DNA of 16,592 nucleotides from JABDOU01 sp041609995 (GCA_041609995.1 JBFIPU010000059.1:1-16592); one strand, 5' to 3'; shown: positions 7,985-16,083, counted from the first letter of the stretch. Translations and numbers: made by a program. Notes: generated from the letters alone by a model not told the origin.

Positions 7985-8579
7985 GGGGCCCCGCATTCTG
8001 ATCCTGGGCTGCGGAGCCCTTGCCCGGGAGCTGCTGGACATCACAGCCCGCAACGGTCTCGACCACATGACGGTCGAGTGCCTGCCGGCCATCCTCCACA
8101 ACACCCCCCGGGACATCACGCCGGCGGTGCGGGCCCGGCTGGATCGGGCGGCTGGGCGCTACGACGAGATCTTCGTGGCATACGGCGATTGCGGCACCGG
8201 CGGACGGCTCGACGCCCTCCTCGAGGAGTACGGAGTCCAGCGCCTGCCGGGCGCCCATTGCTACGAGTTTTTCACCGGCTCGAAACTGTTCGCCCGGTTG
8301 TCGGAGGATCAGATAGGAACGCTGTGGCTCACCGACTACCTCGCCCGCCATTTCGACCGGTTTCTGTGGACCGGTCTGGGCATCGACCGTCATCCGGAGC
8401 TGCGAGACGCCTATTTCGGCAACTACACGCGGGTCGCCTACATCTCCCAGAAACCGACGCCGGAGCTGATCGCTCGTTCGGAAGAGATCGCCCAGCGTCT
8501 GGGCCTCGACTTCGAGCACATCGACGTGGGCTACGGCGAAGCCGAACCGGTACTGGTCGAGCTGGGGGCACCCCGGTGA
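7971..8579 (+). CDS. DUF1638 family protein
   Basis: The 202-residue protein matches the DUF1638 family in its ILGCGALARE opening, VECLPAILHNTP, AYGDCGTGG and HCYEFFTG segments. Biochemical function is not known to me. Four cysteines sit in these conserved blocks (Cys14, 37, 74 and 97) along with His43 and His96, which looks like a metal or corrinoid-handling site, although this is inference. The GTG start at 7971 overlaps the corrinoid gene by 14 bases, and no other usable start precedes the conserved region. Family members repeatedly sit beside corrinoid methyltransferase genes in bacteria and methanogens, as I recall, so a maturation, repair or cofactor-loading role for the corrinoid protein is plausible. 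No signal peptide or membrane segment is visible. Confidence 0.85.
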   Translation: MAPPEGPRILILGCGALARELLDITARNGLDHMTVECLPAILHNTPRDITPAVRARLDRAAGRYDEIFVAYGDCGTGGRLDALLEEYGVQRLPGAHCYEFFTGSKLFARLSEDQIGTLWLTDYLARHFDRFLWTGLGIDRHPELRDAYFGNYTRVAYISQKPTPELIARSEEIAQRLGLDFEHIDVGYGEAEPVLVELGAPR

Positions 8580-8890
8580 AGATCACCACCATCTATTGGC
8601 GGGACATCCCCGCCCAGGTCACCGGCCGGCAAGGAAGGACCAAGCACCGCATCGAATTGCCGCAACGATTCCAGGTCGCCATCGACCGGGCCGCCATGGC
8701 CGCCGGGATGATCGGCACCGACGAGTACCTGGCGGACTGGCGGAGAGATACAGAGGAAACCGGAGGCGACGATCTGGAGCTGGCTGTGGCCCACCGGGCC
8801 GACGAGCTCGACCAGGATTGGACCTCCGACGTCCTCAACCAGTGCGTAGCCAATTACGGCTACCTGAAACCAGTAGAGGACCCCGCGTGA
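8576..8890 (+). CDS. Small 'virulence factor' family protein (Virulence_fact type)
   Basis: The 104-residue protein opens VKITTIYWRDIPAQV, the hallmark of the small family named virulence factor in databases; that name has no clear bearing here. A basic central part (RTKHRIELPQRFQVAIDRAAM) is followed by an acidic C-terminal half. The GTG start overlaps the previous stop as GTGA (8576-8579), and its own stop overlaps the next start likewise (8887-8890). Its fixed place between DUF1638 and the methyl-THF transferase suggests an accessory subunit of the methyl-transfer complex; function is unknown. No motifs for catalysis are evident. Confidence 0.78.
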   Translation: MKITTIYWRDIPAQVTGRQGRTKHRIELPQRFQVAIDRAAMAAGMIGTDEYLADWRRDTEETGGDDLELAVAHRADELDQDWTSDVLNQCVANYGYLKPVEDPA

Positions 8891-9795
8891 CCCGTACCGT
8901 TGTCAGCAGCCCCACCCAAGAGGTCGTCATCGGCTTCGACCAGCCGTTCGTCATCATCGGTGAGCGCATCAATCCCACCGGACGCAAGGCGCTGGCCGCA
9001 GAGATGAAGGCGGGCGACTTCAGCCGGGTCGAGGCCGATGCCATCGCCCAGGTCCAGGCGGGCGCCCACATGCTCGACGTGAACGCCGGCATTCCCCTTG
9101 CCGACGAGCCTGCCATCCTCGCCAAGACGGTCGAGCTGGTACAGGGTCTGGTCGACGTTCCCCTGGCGATCGATTCATCCATCGTCGAGGCCCTCGAAGC
9201 CGGCCTGGCCGTCTACCAGGGCAAGGCCCTGGTCAACTCGGTGACCGGCGAAGACGAGCAAATGGAGCGAGTCCTGCCGCTGGTGGCCAGGCATGGAGCA
9301 GCGGTGGTGGCCATCACCAACGATGAGACGGGGATCTCCGAGGATCCCGACGTTCGGTTCGAGGTGGCCCGCAAGATCATCAATCGGGCTGCCGACCATG
9401 GGATCCCGAAGGAAGACATCGTCGTGGACCCGCTCGTGATGCCGATCGGAGCAATGGGAACGGCCGGGCGCCAGGTGTTCCGGCTACTGACGCGATTGCG
9501 AGACGAGCTGGGGGTCAACTCCACCTGCGGGGCGTCGAATGTCAGCTTCGGCCTCCCCAACCGGGCAGGCATCAACTCGGCCTTTGTCACGATGGCCATG
9601 GCCAGCGGACTGACGTCGGCCATCACCAATCCCCTCGAACACGAGATCAAGAGCGCCATCATGGCCGGCGACGTGCTGACCGGAAACGATGCGCACGCCA
9701 ACGCATGGATCGCCGCCAACCGCGACCCCAACACGCCCGAAGGCGGCCGCGGTGGTCGCCCGCGCCGGCGCCGGGCGGCAGTGAGCGAGGGCTGA
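8887..9795 (+). CDS. Methyltetrahydrofolate:corrinoid methyltransferase (MtgA/AcsE type)
   Basis: This 302-residue pterin-binding TIM-barrel enzyme transfers a methyl group between the corrinoid protein and THF. Family signatures include IGERINPTGRKAL (24-36), LDVNAGIPLADE (63-74), the DSS segment at 96-98, NSVTGE (117-122), DPLVMPIG (181-188) and GASNVSFGLPNR (215-226), which contains the Asn that helps protonate folate N5. The GTG start at 8887 overlaps the previous TGA, with AGAGGA six bases upstream; a longer in-frame extension runs through the preceding gene and is a shadow. The last 17 residues form a GRGGRPRRRR-containing tail with six arginines that is beyond the usual barrel. In this context it probably runs from methyl-corrinoid to methyl-THF during betaine breakdown, though the reaction is reversible. 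Confidence 0.93.
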   Translation: MTRTVVSSPTQEVVIGFDQPFVIIGERINPTGRKALAAEMKAGDFSRVEADAIAQVQAGAHMLDVNAGIPLADEPAILAKTVELVQGLVDVPLAIDSSIVEALEAGLAVYQGKALVNSVTGEDEQMERVLPLVARHGAAVVAITNDETGISEDPDVRFEVARKIINRAADHGIPKEDIVVDPLVMPIGAMGTAGRQVFRLLTRLRDELGVNSTCGASNVSFGLPNRAGINSAFVTMAMASGLTSAITNPLEHEIKSAIMAGDVLTGNDAHANAWIAANRDPNTPEGGRGGRPRRRRAAVSEG

Positions 9796-9798
9796 GCC

Positions 9799-11775
9799 CT
9801 GAACGACGACACCGTCCAGGTCATCTTCACACCGTCAGGGAGACGGGGCGAATTCCCGGCGGGCACAGTGGTGCTGGACGCGGCCCGCGCTCTGGGAGTC
9901 GACATCGACTCGGTCTGCGGCGGCCGCGGAATCTGTGGGCGCTGCCAGATCACGGTGGGATCCAATCCGAAGATCAACGCTGATGACAGCCGCCTGAGCA
10001 CCCGCACCCGCACCGAGCTCGAATACAAGGGCCGGCGCCCGCTCGGCGACCACCGCAGGCTGTCGTGTGCCGCCACGGTGGTACGGGACGTCGTGGTGGA
10101 TGTCCCACCCGAATCGCAGGTCCACCGGCAGGTGATCCGAAAACGGGCCGAGGTCATCGACATCCCGGTCGACCCCGTGGTTCGGCTCTATTACGTGGAA
10201 GTGGCCGAGCCCGACATGCACGAGCCCCTCGGTGACCTCGAGCGCATGGTGCAGGCCCTGGAGGAGCAATGGGAGGTGTCCGGGCTCGAGTTCGATCACC
10301 ACCTGCTCAGCCGCCTGCAGCCGGCGCTGAAACAGGGCGCCCGGGCGATCACGGTGGCTGTCCACGACGACCGCCGCATCATCGCCCTCTGGCCCGGGTT
10401 CCACGACACCGCGTTTGGCGTGGCGTTCGACATCGGCTCCACCACGGTGGCCGGACATCTCTGCGACCTCTCGACCGGAGCGGTGCTGGCATCGGCAGGG
10501 CGGATGAACCCCCAGATCCGTTTTGGGGAGGATCTCATGTCTCGTGTCTCCTACGTGATGATGAACCAGGGAGGCGACACAGAGATGACGACCGCCGTGC
10601 GCCAGGCCCTCGATGGGCTGATCGGCGAACTGGCGGCCGAAGCGTCCGTGGACCGGGAGGACATCCTGGAGATCACGCTGGTCGGCAATCCGATCATGCA
10701 CCACCTGGCGCTCGGCATCGACCCCACCCCGCTCGGCACCGCCCCCTTTGCTCTCGCGACCGACCACCCGGTGTTGTTGCCGGCCTCCGAGCTGGAGCTC
10801 GATGCCAATCCGGGCGCCCGGGTCTACGTGCTTCCGTGCATTGCGGGCCATGTGGGAGCCGACACCGCCGGAGCCATCCTCTCCGAGGGACCCCACCGCC
10901 GCCAACCCATCCAGCTGCTGGTCGACGTGGGCACCAACGCCGAGATCGTGCTCGGGAACCAGGACCGGCTGCTGGCGGCCTCCTCGCCCACCGGCCCCGC
11001 ATTCGAGGGAGCCCAGATCACGTCCGGCCAGCGCGCCGCTCCCGGTGCGATCGAACGGGTCAGGATCGACGGCGAGACCTACGAGCCCCGCTTCAAGGTC
11101 ATCGGCCAGGAGATGTGGTCGGACGAACCAGGCTTCGACCACTCGGCCGTCACGGGCATCTGCGGGTCCGGCATCATCGAGGTCGTGGCCGAGATGTTTC
11201 TGGCCGGCCTGATCAGCGCCGACGGGGTGATCGTGGCCCGCGACACCGGCCGGCTGCTGGAAGAGGGGCGCACCCGCAGCTACGTGCTCATGGCGGGCGA
11301 GTCGCCGATTGTGATCACCCAGAACGACGTGCGGGCGATCCAGCTGGCCAAAGCAGCCCTGTACGCCGGGGTGCGCCTGTTGATGGACCATCTCGAGACC
11401 GACTCCGTCGACGAGATCAGGCTGGCAGGGGCCTTCGGCTCGCACATCGACACGACCTATGCCATGGTGCTCGGCCTGATCCCTGATTGCGACCTCGACC
11501 GGGTATCGGCCGCCGGAAATGCTGCCGGCACGGGGGCCGTCATGGCGCTGCTCAGCGCCGAGGCGCGGCGGGAAATCGAGACCGTGGTGCGCAAGGTCGA
11601 GAAGATCGAAACGGCCGTCGAACCTGCGTTCCAGCGACACTTCGTGGAGGCGATGGGGATACCCCACTCGTCGGCCGCGTTCCCGAATCTGGCTACTGTG
11701 GTCACCTTCCCGACCGCACGGCCTGCCGCCGCTGACAGACCGCGCCGCCGTCGGCGCCGAGAGGAGAGTGCGTGA
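9799..11775 (+). CDS. RACo-type corrinoid reactivating protein: [2Fe-2S] ferredoxin plus ASKHA (DUF4445) domains
   Basis: The 658-residue protein should reduce inactive Co(II) corrinoid in an ATP-dependent manner so it can accept a methyl group again. The N-terminal ferredoxin domain has Cys40, 46, 49 and 90 in the CxxxxxCxxC...C pattern. The ASKHA part shows FDIGSTTVAGHL and a second phosphate motif, LVDVGTNAEIVLGN, plus GICGSGIIEV. No ATG, GTG or TTG exists between the upstream stop and GTG 9868, and starting at 9868 would remove the first ferredoxin strands (VQVIFTPSGRRGEFPAG). CTG at 9799-9801 follows GCGAGG (9785-9790) at a good distance, so I use it as the start. The C-terminus ends with six consecutive arginines (649-654). 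It begins three bases after the methyl-THF transferase and overlaps the MttB-type gene as GTGA. Confidence 0.9.
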   Translation: MNDDTVQVIFTPSGRRGEFPAGTVVLDAARALGVDIDSVCGGRGICGRCQITVGSNPKINADDSRLSTRTRTELEYKGRRPLGDHRRLSCAATVVRDVVVDVPPESQVHRQVIRKRAEVIDIPVDPVVRLYYVEVAEPDMHEPLGDLERMVQALEEQWEVSGLEFDHHLLSRLQPALKQGARAITVAVHDDRRIIALWPGFHDTAFGVAFDIGSTTVAGHLCDLSTGAVLASAGRMNPQIRFGEDLMSRVSYVMMNQGGDTEMTTAVRQALDGLIGELAAEASVDREDILEITLVGNPIMHHLALGIDPTPLGTAPFALATDHPVLLPASELELDANPGARVYVLPCIAGHVGADTAGAILSEGPHRRQPIQLLVDVGTNAEIVLGNQDRLLAASSPTGPAFEGAQITSGQRAAPGAIERVRIDGETYEPRFKVIGQEMWSDEPGFDHSAVTGICGSGIIEVVAEMFLAGLISADGVIVARDTGRLLEEGRTRSYVLMAGESPIVITQNDVRAIQLAKAALYAGVRLLMDHLETDSVDEIRLAGAFGSHIDTTYAMVLGLIPDCDLDRVSAAGNAAGTGAVMALLSAEARREIETVVRKVEKIETAVEPAFQRHFVEAMGIPHSSAAFPNLATVVTFPTARPAAADRPRRRRRREESA

Positions 11776-13316
11776 CAGAACGACGATCGAGGCGCGGCGG
11801 TGGACGCGCCGCCCGGACCGCGGCCCGGGAAGCAGCCAAGGCGATGGGGCGGGTCCCCTACCTGACCCGCGCGTTGAAGCCGGTGGAGTTGCTCACCGAG
11901 GAGGGGTACGAACAGATCGAGCACAACGCCGACATCTTGTTGGAGCAGATCGGCGTCGATGTGGACAATTACCCGGAGGCGGCCGAGATCTTCCGCTCCG
12001 CCGGCGCCGACGTAGACGGAAGCCGCGTGCGTTTCCCCGCGGGGATGTGCCGGCAGATCATCGAGGCCTCGGCCCCCCGCACCTTCACCCAGGTCGCCCG
12101 CAACCCCGAGAACAACGTGATCATCGGTGACCCGTACACGGTGCTGGTGCCCGCCTACGGATCGCCGTTCGTGCGGGACCTCGACAGCGGCCGCCGCTAT
12201 GCCACGATCGAAGATTTCGACAATTTCGCCAAGCTGCAACACATGACGCCGTCCCTCCATCACGGCGGGGGAACCCTCTGCGAACCCGTCGACCTCCCCG
12301 TGACCAAGCGACACCTCGACATGGTCTATGCCCACATGCGCTATCACGACAAGGCCTTCATGGGATCGGTCACGTATCCGACCCGGGCCCAGGACACGAT
12401 TGACATGTGCAAAGTGTTGTTCGGCGAGGATTTCGTGCGGGACAACACCGTTGTCCTGGGTCTGGCCAATGCCAACTCGCCAATGGGGTGGGACTACAAC
12501 ATGCTCGGCTCGGCCAAGGTGTATGCCGAGAACAACCAGGCCACCCTGATCACGCCGTTCATCCTGGCCGGGGCCATGTCGCCGGTCTCGGCCGCGGGAG
12601 CCGCGACCCAGACATTGGCGGAGGCCTTGTCCGGACTCGCGTTCACCCAGATCGTCAAGCCGGGGGCACCCGTGATCTTCGGGAGCTTCGCCAGCTCGAT
12701 GTCGATGCAAACCGGGGCACCGACGTTCGGCACTCCCGAGCCACAGCTGGTCCTGTTCATGATGGCCGGCCTGGCCCGGCGCCTGGGGGTCCCGTTTCGA
12801 TCCGGCGGTGCGTTCACAGCCTCCAAGATCTCCGACGCCCAGGCTGCCTACGAAAGTGCTGTCAGCATGCAGTCCGCCATACTGGCCGGGGTCAACTTCC
12901 TGTTGCACACCGCCGGCTGGCTGGAGGGGGGATTGAGCATGGGATACGAGAAGTTCGTGCTGGACGCCGACCAGGCGTCCATGATCGAGACCTACGTCAA
13001 GGGACCCGACCTCAGCGAGAACGGCCTGGCCCTGGATGCGATGCTCAACAACGGCGGCCCCGGGCAGCATTTCCTGGGTTCACCGCATACACTTGCCAAC
13101 TTCGAGACGGCGTTCTGGGTCTCAGAGCTGGCGGATAACGAAAGCTTCGAGAAGTGGGAAGAAGACGGCGCCCAGGATTCGATCACCCGGGCCAACCGCA
13201 AATGGAAGCAGCTGCTGGCAGCCTACGAGCCCCCACCCATCGAAGAGGCGAAGGACGAAGAGTTACGAGACTGGATTGAGAAGAAGAAGACTTCTCTCCC
13301 CGACACAGAGGTTTGA
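11772..13316 (+). CDS. MttB-family (non-pyrrolysine) quaternary amine methyltransferase, probable glycine betaine:corrinoid methyltransferase
   Basis: The 514-residue protein belongs to the trimethylamine methyltransferase MttB superfamily. Archaeal MttB contains pyrrolysine from an in-frame TAG; this gene has no internal TAG and so resembles MtgB-like enzymes that demethylate glycine betaine, proline betaine or carnitine. Family segments include YEQIEHNADILLEQIG, VRFPAGMCRQIIEASAP, PAYGSPFVRDL, MQTGAPTFGTPEP and HTAGWLEGGLSMGYEKFVLD. The Arg-rich N-terminal leader (residues 4-27) precedes the barrel. The GTG start at 11772 overlaps the previous TGA, with GAGGAGA just upstream. Adjacent dehydrogenase and ETF genes that would act on dimethylglycine make glycine betaine the best substrate guess, but substrate cannot be read from sequence alone. 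Confidence 0.92.
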   Translation: MTERRSRRGGGRAARTAAREAAKAMGRVPYLTRALKPVELLTEEGYEQIEHNADILLEQIGVDVDNYPEAAEIFRSAGADVDGSRVRFPAGMCRQIIEASAPRTFTQVARNPENNVIIGDPYTVLVPAYGSPFVRDLDSGRRYATIEDFDNFAKLQHMTPSLHHGGGTLCEPVDLPVTKRHLDMVYAHMRYHDKAFMGSVTYPTRAQDTIDMCKVLFGEDFVRDNTVVLGLANANSPMGWDYNMLGSAKVYAENNQATLITPFILAGAMSPVSAAGAATQTLAEALSGLAFTQIVKPGAPVIFGSFASSMSMQTGAPTFGTPEPQLVLFMMAGLARRLGVPFRSGGAFTASKISDAQAAYESAVSMQSAILAGVNFLLHTAGWLEGGLSMGYEKFVLDADQASMIETYVKGPDLSENGLALDAMLNNGGPGQHFLGSPHTLANFETAFWVSELADNESFEKWEEDGAQDSITRANRKWKQLLAAYEPPPIEEAKDEELRDWIEKKKTSLPDTEV

Positions 13317-13321
13317 GACGA

Positions 13322-14182
13322 ATGGCAAAGATGAAAACCACCGAACTGACCCCCAATCAGATCGCGGCAGTTCGCAAGGTGGTCGAGAACCTCAAGTATG
13401 AGCTGATCCCTCTCAGCAACGTGATCGACCAGGCCGCCTACCTGCCCGAAGGCGCCACCGTCTCGGTGACGGCTTCCCCCAACAAGGGCATGCAGGCAAC
13501 CATCGACCTGGCACTCGAGCTCCAACAGATGGGGCTCGACGTCATTCCGCATTTCTCGGCCCGCCTCACCAAGGACCGCCAGGAGCTGGAACAACACCTC
13601 AAGACCATCGACGAGGCAGGAATCCATCGGGTCTTCATCGTCGGGGGCGATGCGAACCCGCCAGGAGATTTCTTCGATGCGTTCGTGTTCCTGCAGGCCA
13701 TCGAAGAGGTTGGACACAGCGTCGAGAACTTCGGCATCACGGGCTACCCGGAAGGCCATCCGATCATCTCGGACGCGCTCCTCGAGCAAGCCCTGGTCGA
13801 CAAGCAGCCATACGCCGACTACATCACAACGCAGATGTGCTTCGAGCCGGACGCCATCACCGGGTGGGTATCCCACCAGCGCAACCGCGGCATCGACCTT
13901 CCGATCTACCTCGGTATCCCGGGAGCAGCGGACCTGAAGAAGCTCCTCGGCATCTCCGCCCGCATCGGGGTCGGCGACTCGATCAAGTTCGCCAGCAAGA
14001 ACCCGAAGCTGATCGGCCGCCTCGTGAAGCCCGGCGGATACAGCCCCGACGCTCTCATCCTGGACCTGGGGCCGGCGTTGGCAGACGAGCGGATGAACAT
14101 CATCGGCTTCCACTGCTACACCTTCAACCAGGTGCAGCGCACGGAGGAATGGCGGATGCAGATGCTGGAGGCGCTGGGCTAG
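13322..14182 (+). CDS. Methylenetetrahydrofolate reductase (MetF family)
   Basis: The 286-residue protein is a single-domain MetF-like flavoprotein that interconverts 5-methyl-THF and 5,10-methylene-THF. Glu27 in KYELIP sits where the catalytic Glu of E. coli MetF (FEFFPP) occurs, Asp110 in VGGDANPPGDF matches the FAD-contacting Asp, and GYPEGHP (141-147) matches the AYPEVHP motif. I chose ATG 13322, which has AGAGG about ten bases upstream, over TTG 13313, which overlaps the previous stop. As the last gene of the operon it would oxidise methyl-THF formed from betaine to methylene-THF, merging with product of the dehydrogenase. It ends with TAG. Only eight bases separate it from the convergent SRPBCC gene, and I saw no clear terminator. 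Confidence 0.9.
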   Translation: MAKMKTTELTPNQIAAVRKVVENLKYELIPLSNVIDQAAYLPEGATVSVTASPNKGMQATIDLALELQQMGLDVIPHFSARLTKDRQELEQHLKTIDEAGIHRVFIVGGDANPPGDFFDAFVFLQAIEEVGHSVENFGITGYPEGHPIISDALLEQALVDKQPYADYITTQMCFEPDAITGWVSHQRNRGIDLPIYLGIPGAADLKKLLGISARIGVGDSIKFASKNPKLIGRLVKPGGYSPDALILDLGPALADERMNIIGFHCYTFNQVQRTEEWRMQMLEALG

Positions 14183-14190
14183 CGCCTGCG

Positions 14191-14643
14191 TCAGCTCCGT
14201 TGCGCCGGTGTCACATGCTGATCGAGGCCTTTCAGCAGAGCCCCCATACCCCGTTCGAGCTGGCTCTGGAAGTAAGCAGCGGGGATCAGCTTGCCGAGCC
14301 GTGACGGCTCGTAGCGATAATGGATCTCCACCTCGGTCCTGGCGCCACCCAAATCGCGGAGACGGAAGTCGGCGTGAGCATCGCGCATCGGCAGGCGTGA
14401 GAACTCATAGATGTTGATCTCCAGCCGACGGTGTGGTTCCCAGGACATGATCCGTTCCTGGATGGCGCCCAGCGGCGCCAGGCTGCAATGGCGGGTCGTG
14501 CCCACCCCGCTCTCCTGCTCCGACGTCAGGTAGGACTCTGTCACGCCCGGGTTCCAGGCAACGATGTTTCCGAAATCGGCGAGCTCATTCCACACCGCCG
14601 CCACCGGTGCCTCAATGGTGCGGGTCACACTGAATTCGGGCAC
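14191..14643 (-). CDS. SRPBCC (START/polyketide cyclase-like) family protein
   Basis: The 150-residue protein begins with PEFSVTRTIEAPVAAVWNELADFGNI, typical of SRPBCC small-ligand-binding folds, and contains LAPLGAIQERIMSWEPHRRL and the ending helix LERGMGALLKGLDQHV. Members bind hydrophobic ligands or act as cyclases or coenzyme-binding proteins; the ligand here is unknown. The GTG start at 14641-14643 follows AAAGGA. It lies 67 bp downstream of metZ on the same strand and could be co-transcribed, but no functional link is apparent. The gap contains a weak CGGTT/AACCG hairpin (14676-14691) without a T run. Confidence 0.85.
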   Translation of the reverse strand: MPEFSVTRTIEAPVAAVWNELADFGNIVAWNPGVTESYLTSEQESGVGTTRHCSLAPLGAIQERIMSWEPHRRLEINIYEFSRLPMRDAHADFRLRDLGGARTEVEIHYRYEPSRLGKLIPAAYFQSQLERGMGALLKGLDQHVTPAQRS

Positions 14644-14710
14644 AGGAATCCTTTCGCGGGAGGTTCTTTTCGCAACGGTTCAACGAAACCGGGAGCCGCT
14701 TGATTCCGCC

Positions 14711-15913
14711 TCAGACCGACTCGAGCCCTCGCGCCAGATCCCGCTGGATGTCGCCGATCGACTCCAACCCCACCGACACCCGCACGACCCCGTCGGAAAT
14801 GCCCATCGAGGCGCGTACGGCCGGGCCGAGGCGGCGGTGGGTCGTGGTGGCAGGGTGGGTCACCAGTGTCTTCGCATCGCCGAGGTTGTTGGAGATGTCG
14901 ATCATCTCCAGCCCGTTGAGAAGCCGGAAGCACTCTTCCTTGCCGCCGTCGATCTCGAAGGTCACAACGGTGCCCCCCGTCGACATCTGGTGCCTGGCCA
15001 GGTCGAACTGGGGATGAGAGGGGTGGTGGGGATAGACCACCCGCTTGATCTTCGGCTGGCCGGCCAGCCACTCGGCCAGCACCAGCGCCCGGCTGCTCAT
15101 CGCCTCGACCCGCAGGTCGAGCGTTTCCAGGCTCTTGGTCAACACCCAGGCGTTGAAGGGGCTCATGGCGGGACCGGCGTGGCGCATGAACGGTTTGACC
15201 TCCTCCTCCAGAAACTCGCTGGTTCCGAGGATGGCCCCACCCAAGGTGCGGCCCTGTCCATCCAGGTGCTTGGTGGTGCTGTACACGACCACGTCGGCAC
15301 CGTACTCGAGCGGCCGTTGGAGAACGGGGGTGGCGAACACATTGTCGACGATCACACGCGCCCCGGCCGCATGGGACAAGTCGGACACCGCCTCGATGTC
15401 GATGAGATCCTGCATCGGGTTGGACGGCGTCTCGAAGAAGACGACCTGGGCCGGCTCGGACAGCGCCTGCTGCCACTGTCCGATGTCGGGACCGTCCACG
15501 AAATCGGTGTGGATCCCCCAGCGCGGCAACAACTCGTCCAGGATGATGAAACAAGAACCAAACAGCCCCCGGGCGGCCACCACCCGGTCACCGGTCCGCA
15601 GGCTGGCGATGAGGGAGGTGAAGACGGCGGCCATGCCGCTGGCGGTGGCCCAGCAACCCTCGGCACCTTCCAGGAGCCGCATCCGTTCCTGGAACGTGGC
15701 GATGGTGGGGTTGCCGTACCGGGAGTAGATGAATCGGTCGATGTCACCGGCGAAGGCGGACTCGGCTTCTTCGGCCGTCGGGTACACATACCCCGACGTG
15801 AGGAACAACGCCTCGGCCGTTTCGTCGAACTGGCTGCGAGCCAGCCCGCCCCGGACCGCCAATGTCTCCCGGTCGAACTCGTTGTCCTCGAATCCCCGAG
15901 AATCGGCCGACAT
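14711..15913 (-). CDS. metZ: O-succinylhomoserine sulfhydrylase (PLP enzyme)
   Basis: The 400-residue Cys/Met-metabolism PLP enzyme makes homocysteine from an activated homoserine and sulfide. MetZ-type features are TLAVRGG near 17-23, SQFDETAEALFLTSGYVY (28-45) and FIYSRYGNPT (61-70). The PLP site is Lys215 in STTKHLDGQGRTLGG, with Asp190 in IVDNVFATP. The ATG at 15911-15913 has GGAGAA seven bases upstream; GTG 15914-15916 is an alternative, and an ORF reaching 16006 adds non-homologous sequence. Cystathionine gamma-synthase is the closest alternative, but the motifs favour MetZ. Its homocysteine product is the acceptor for the methyltransferase at the left edge of the window. Confidence 0.93.
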   Translation of the reverse strand: MSADSRGFEDNEFDRETLAVRGGLARSQFDETAEALFLTSGYVYPTAEEAESAFAGDIDRFIYSRYGNPTIATFQERMRLLEGAEGCWATASGMAAVFTSLIASLRTGDRVVAARGLFGSCFIILDELLPRWGIHTDFVDGPDIGQWQQALSEPAQVVFFETPSNPMQDLIDIEAVSDLSHAAGARVIVDNVFATPVLQRPLEYGADVVVYSTTKHLDGQGRTLGGAILGTSEFLEEEVKPFMRHAGPAMSPFNAWVLTKSLETLDLRVEAMSSRALVLAEWLAGQPKIKRVVYPHHPSHPQFDLARHQMSTGGTVVTFEIDGGKEECFRLLNGLEMIDISNNLGDAKTLVTHPATTTHRRLGPAVRASMGISDGVVRVSVGLESIGDIQRDLARGLESV

Positions 15914-16083
15914 CACGAGTTCTCCGTGACGAGCCCCTGCCCGAGCCGTTCGATGCTGAGCGGGGGTGAGGACGCGAATCCCGCCGGCGGGCGCGTGGGC
16001 GCCCACTCGCCGAGGCGGCTGTCTGTGTCGAGGGGCAGCTCGCCCTCGAGCGGGCGATCAGACCCCTTGGGCGCATCAATCAT
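15913..16083 (-). CDS. Possible small ORF coupled to metZ (TGATG)
   Basis: A 56-residue frame, MIDAPKGSDRPLEGELPLDT to ...GLVTENS, starts at ATG 16081-16083 and stops at TGA 15913-15915, sharing one base with the metZ ATG. The predicted peptide is acidic and proline-rich, without membrane segments or motifs I recognise. The ribosome site is weak (GAGAC). The exact TGATG junction supports translation, but it could be untranslated leader. Confidence 0.4.
   Translation of the reverse strand: MIDAPKGSDRPLEGELPLDTDSRLGEWAPTRPPAGFASSPPLSIERLGQGLVTENS

Noticed and set aside
6302..8119. Long minus-strand frame covering the control region and the corrinoid gene.
   Set aside because: Only the part from ATG 7009 shows protein-family features; upstream is antisense shadow of the corrinoid protein gene.
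11772..13316. Pyrrolysine in the MttB homologue.
   Set aside because: The 514-codon frame has no internal TAG, so it is a non-pyrrolysine member.
14183..14215. Possible shared terminator between the convergent metF and SRPBCC genes.
   Set aside because: The GCGCC-like arms do not form a convincing complementary stem and there is no T run.
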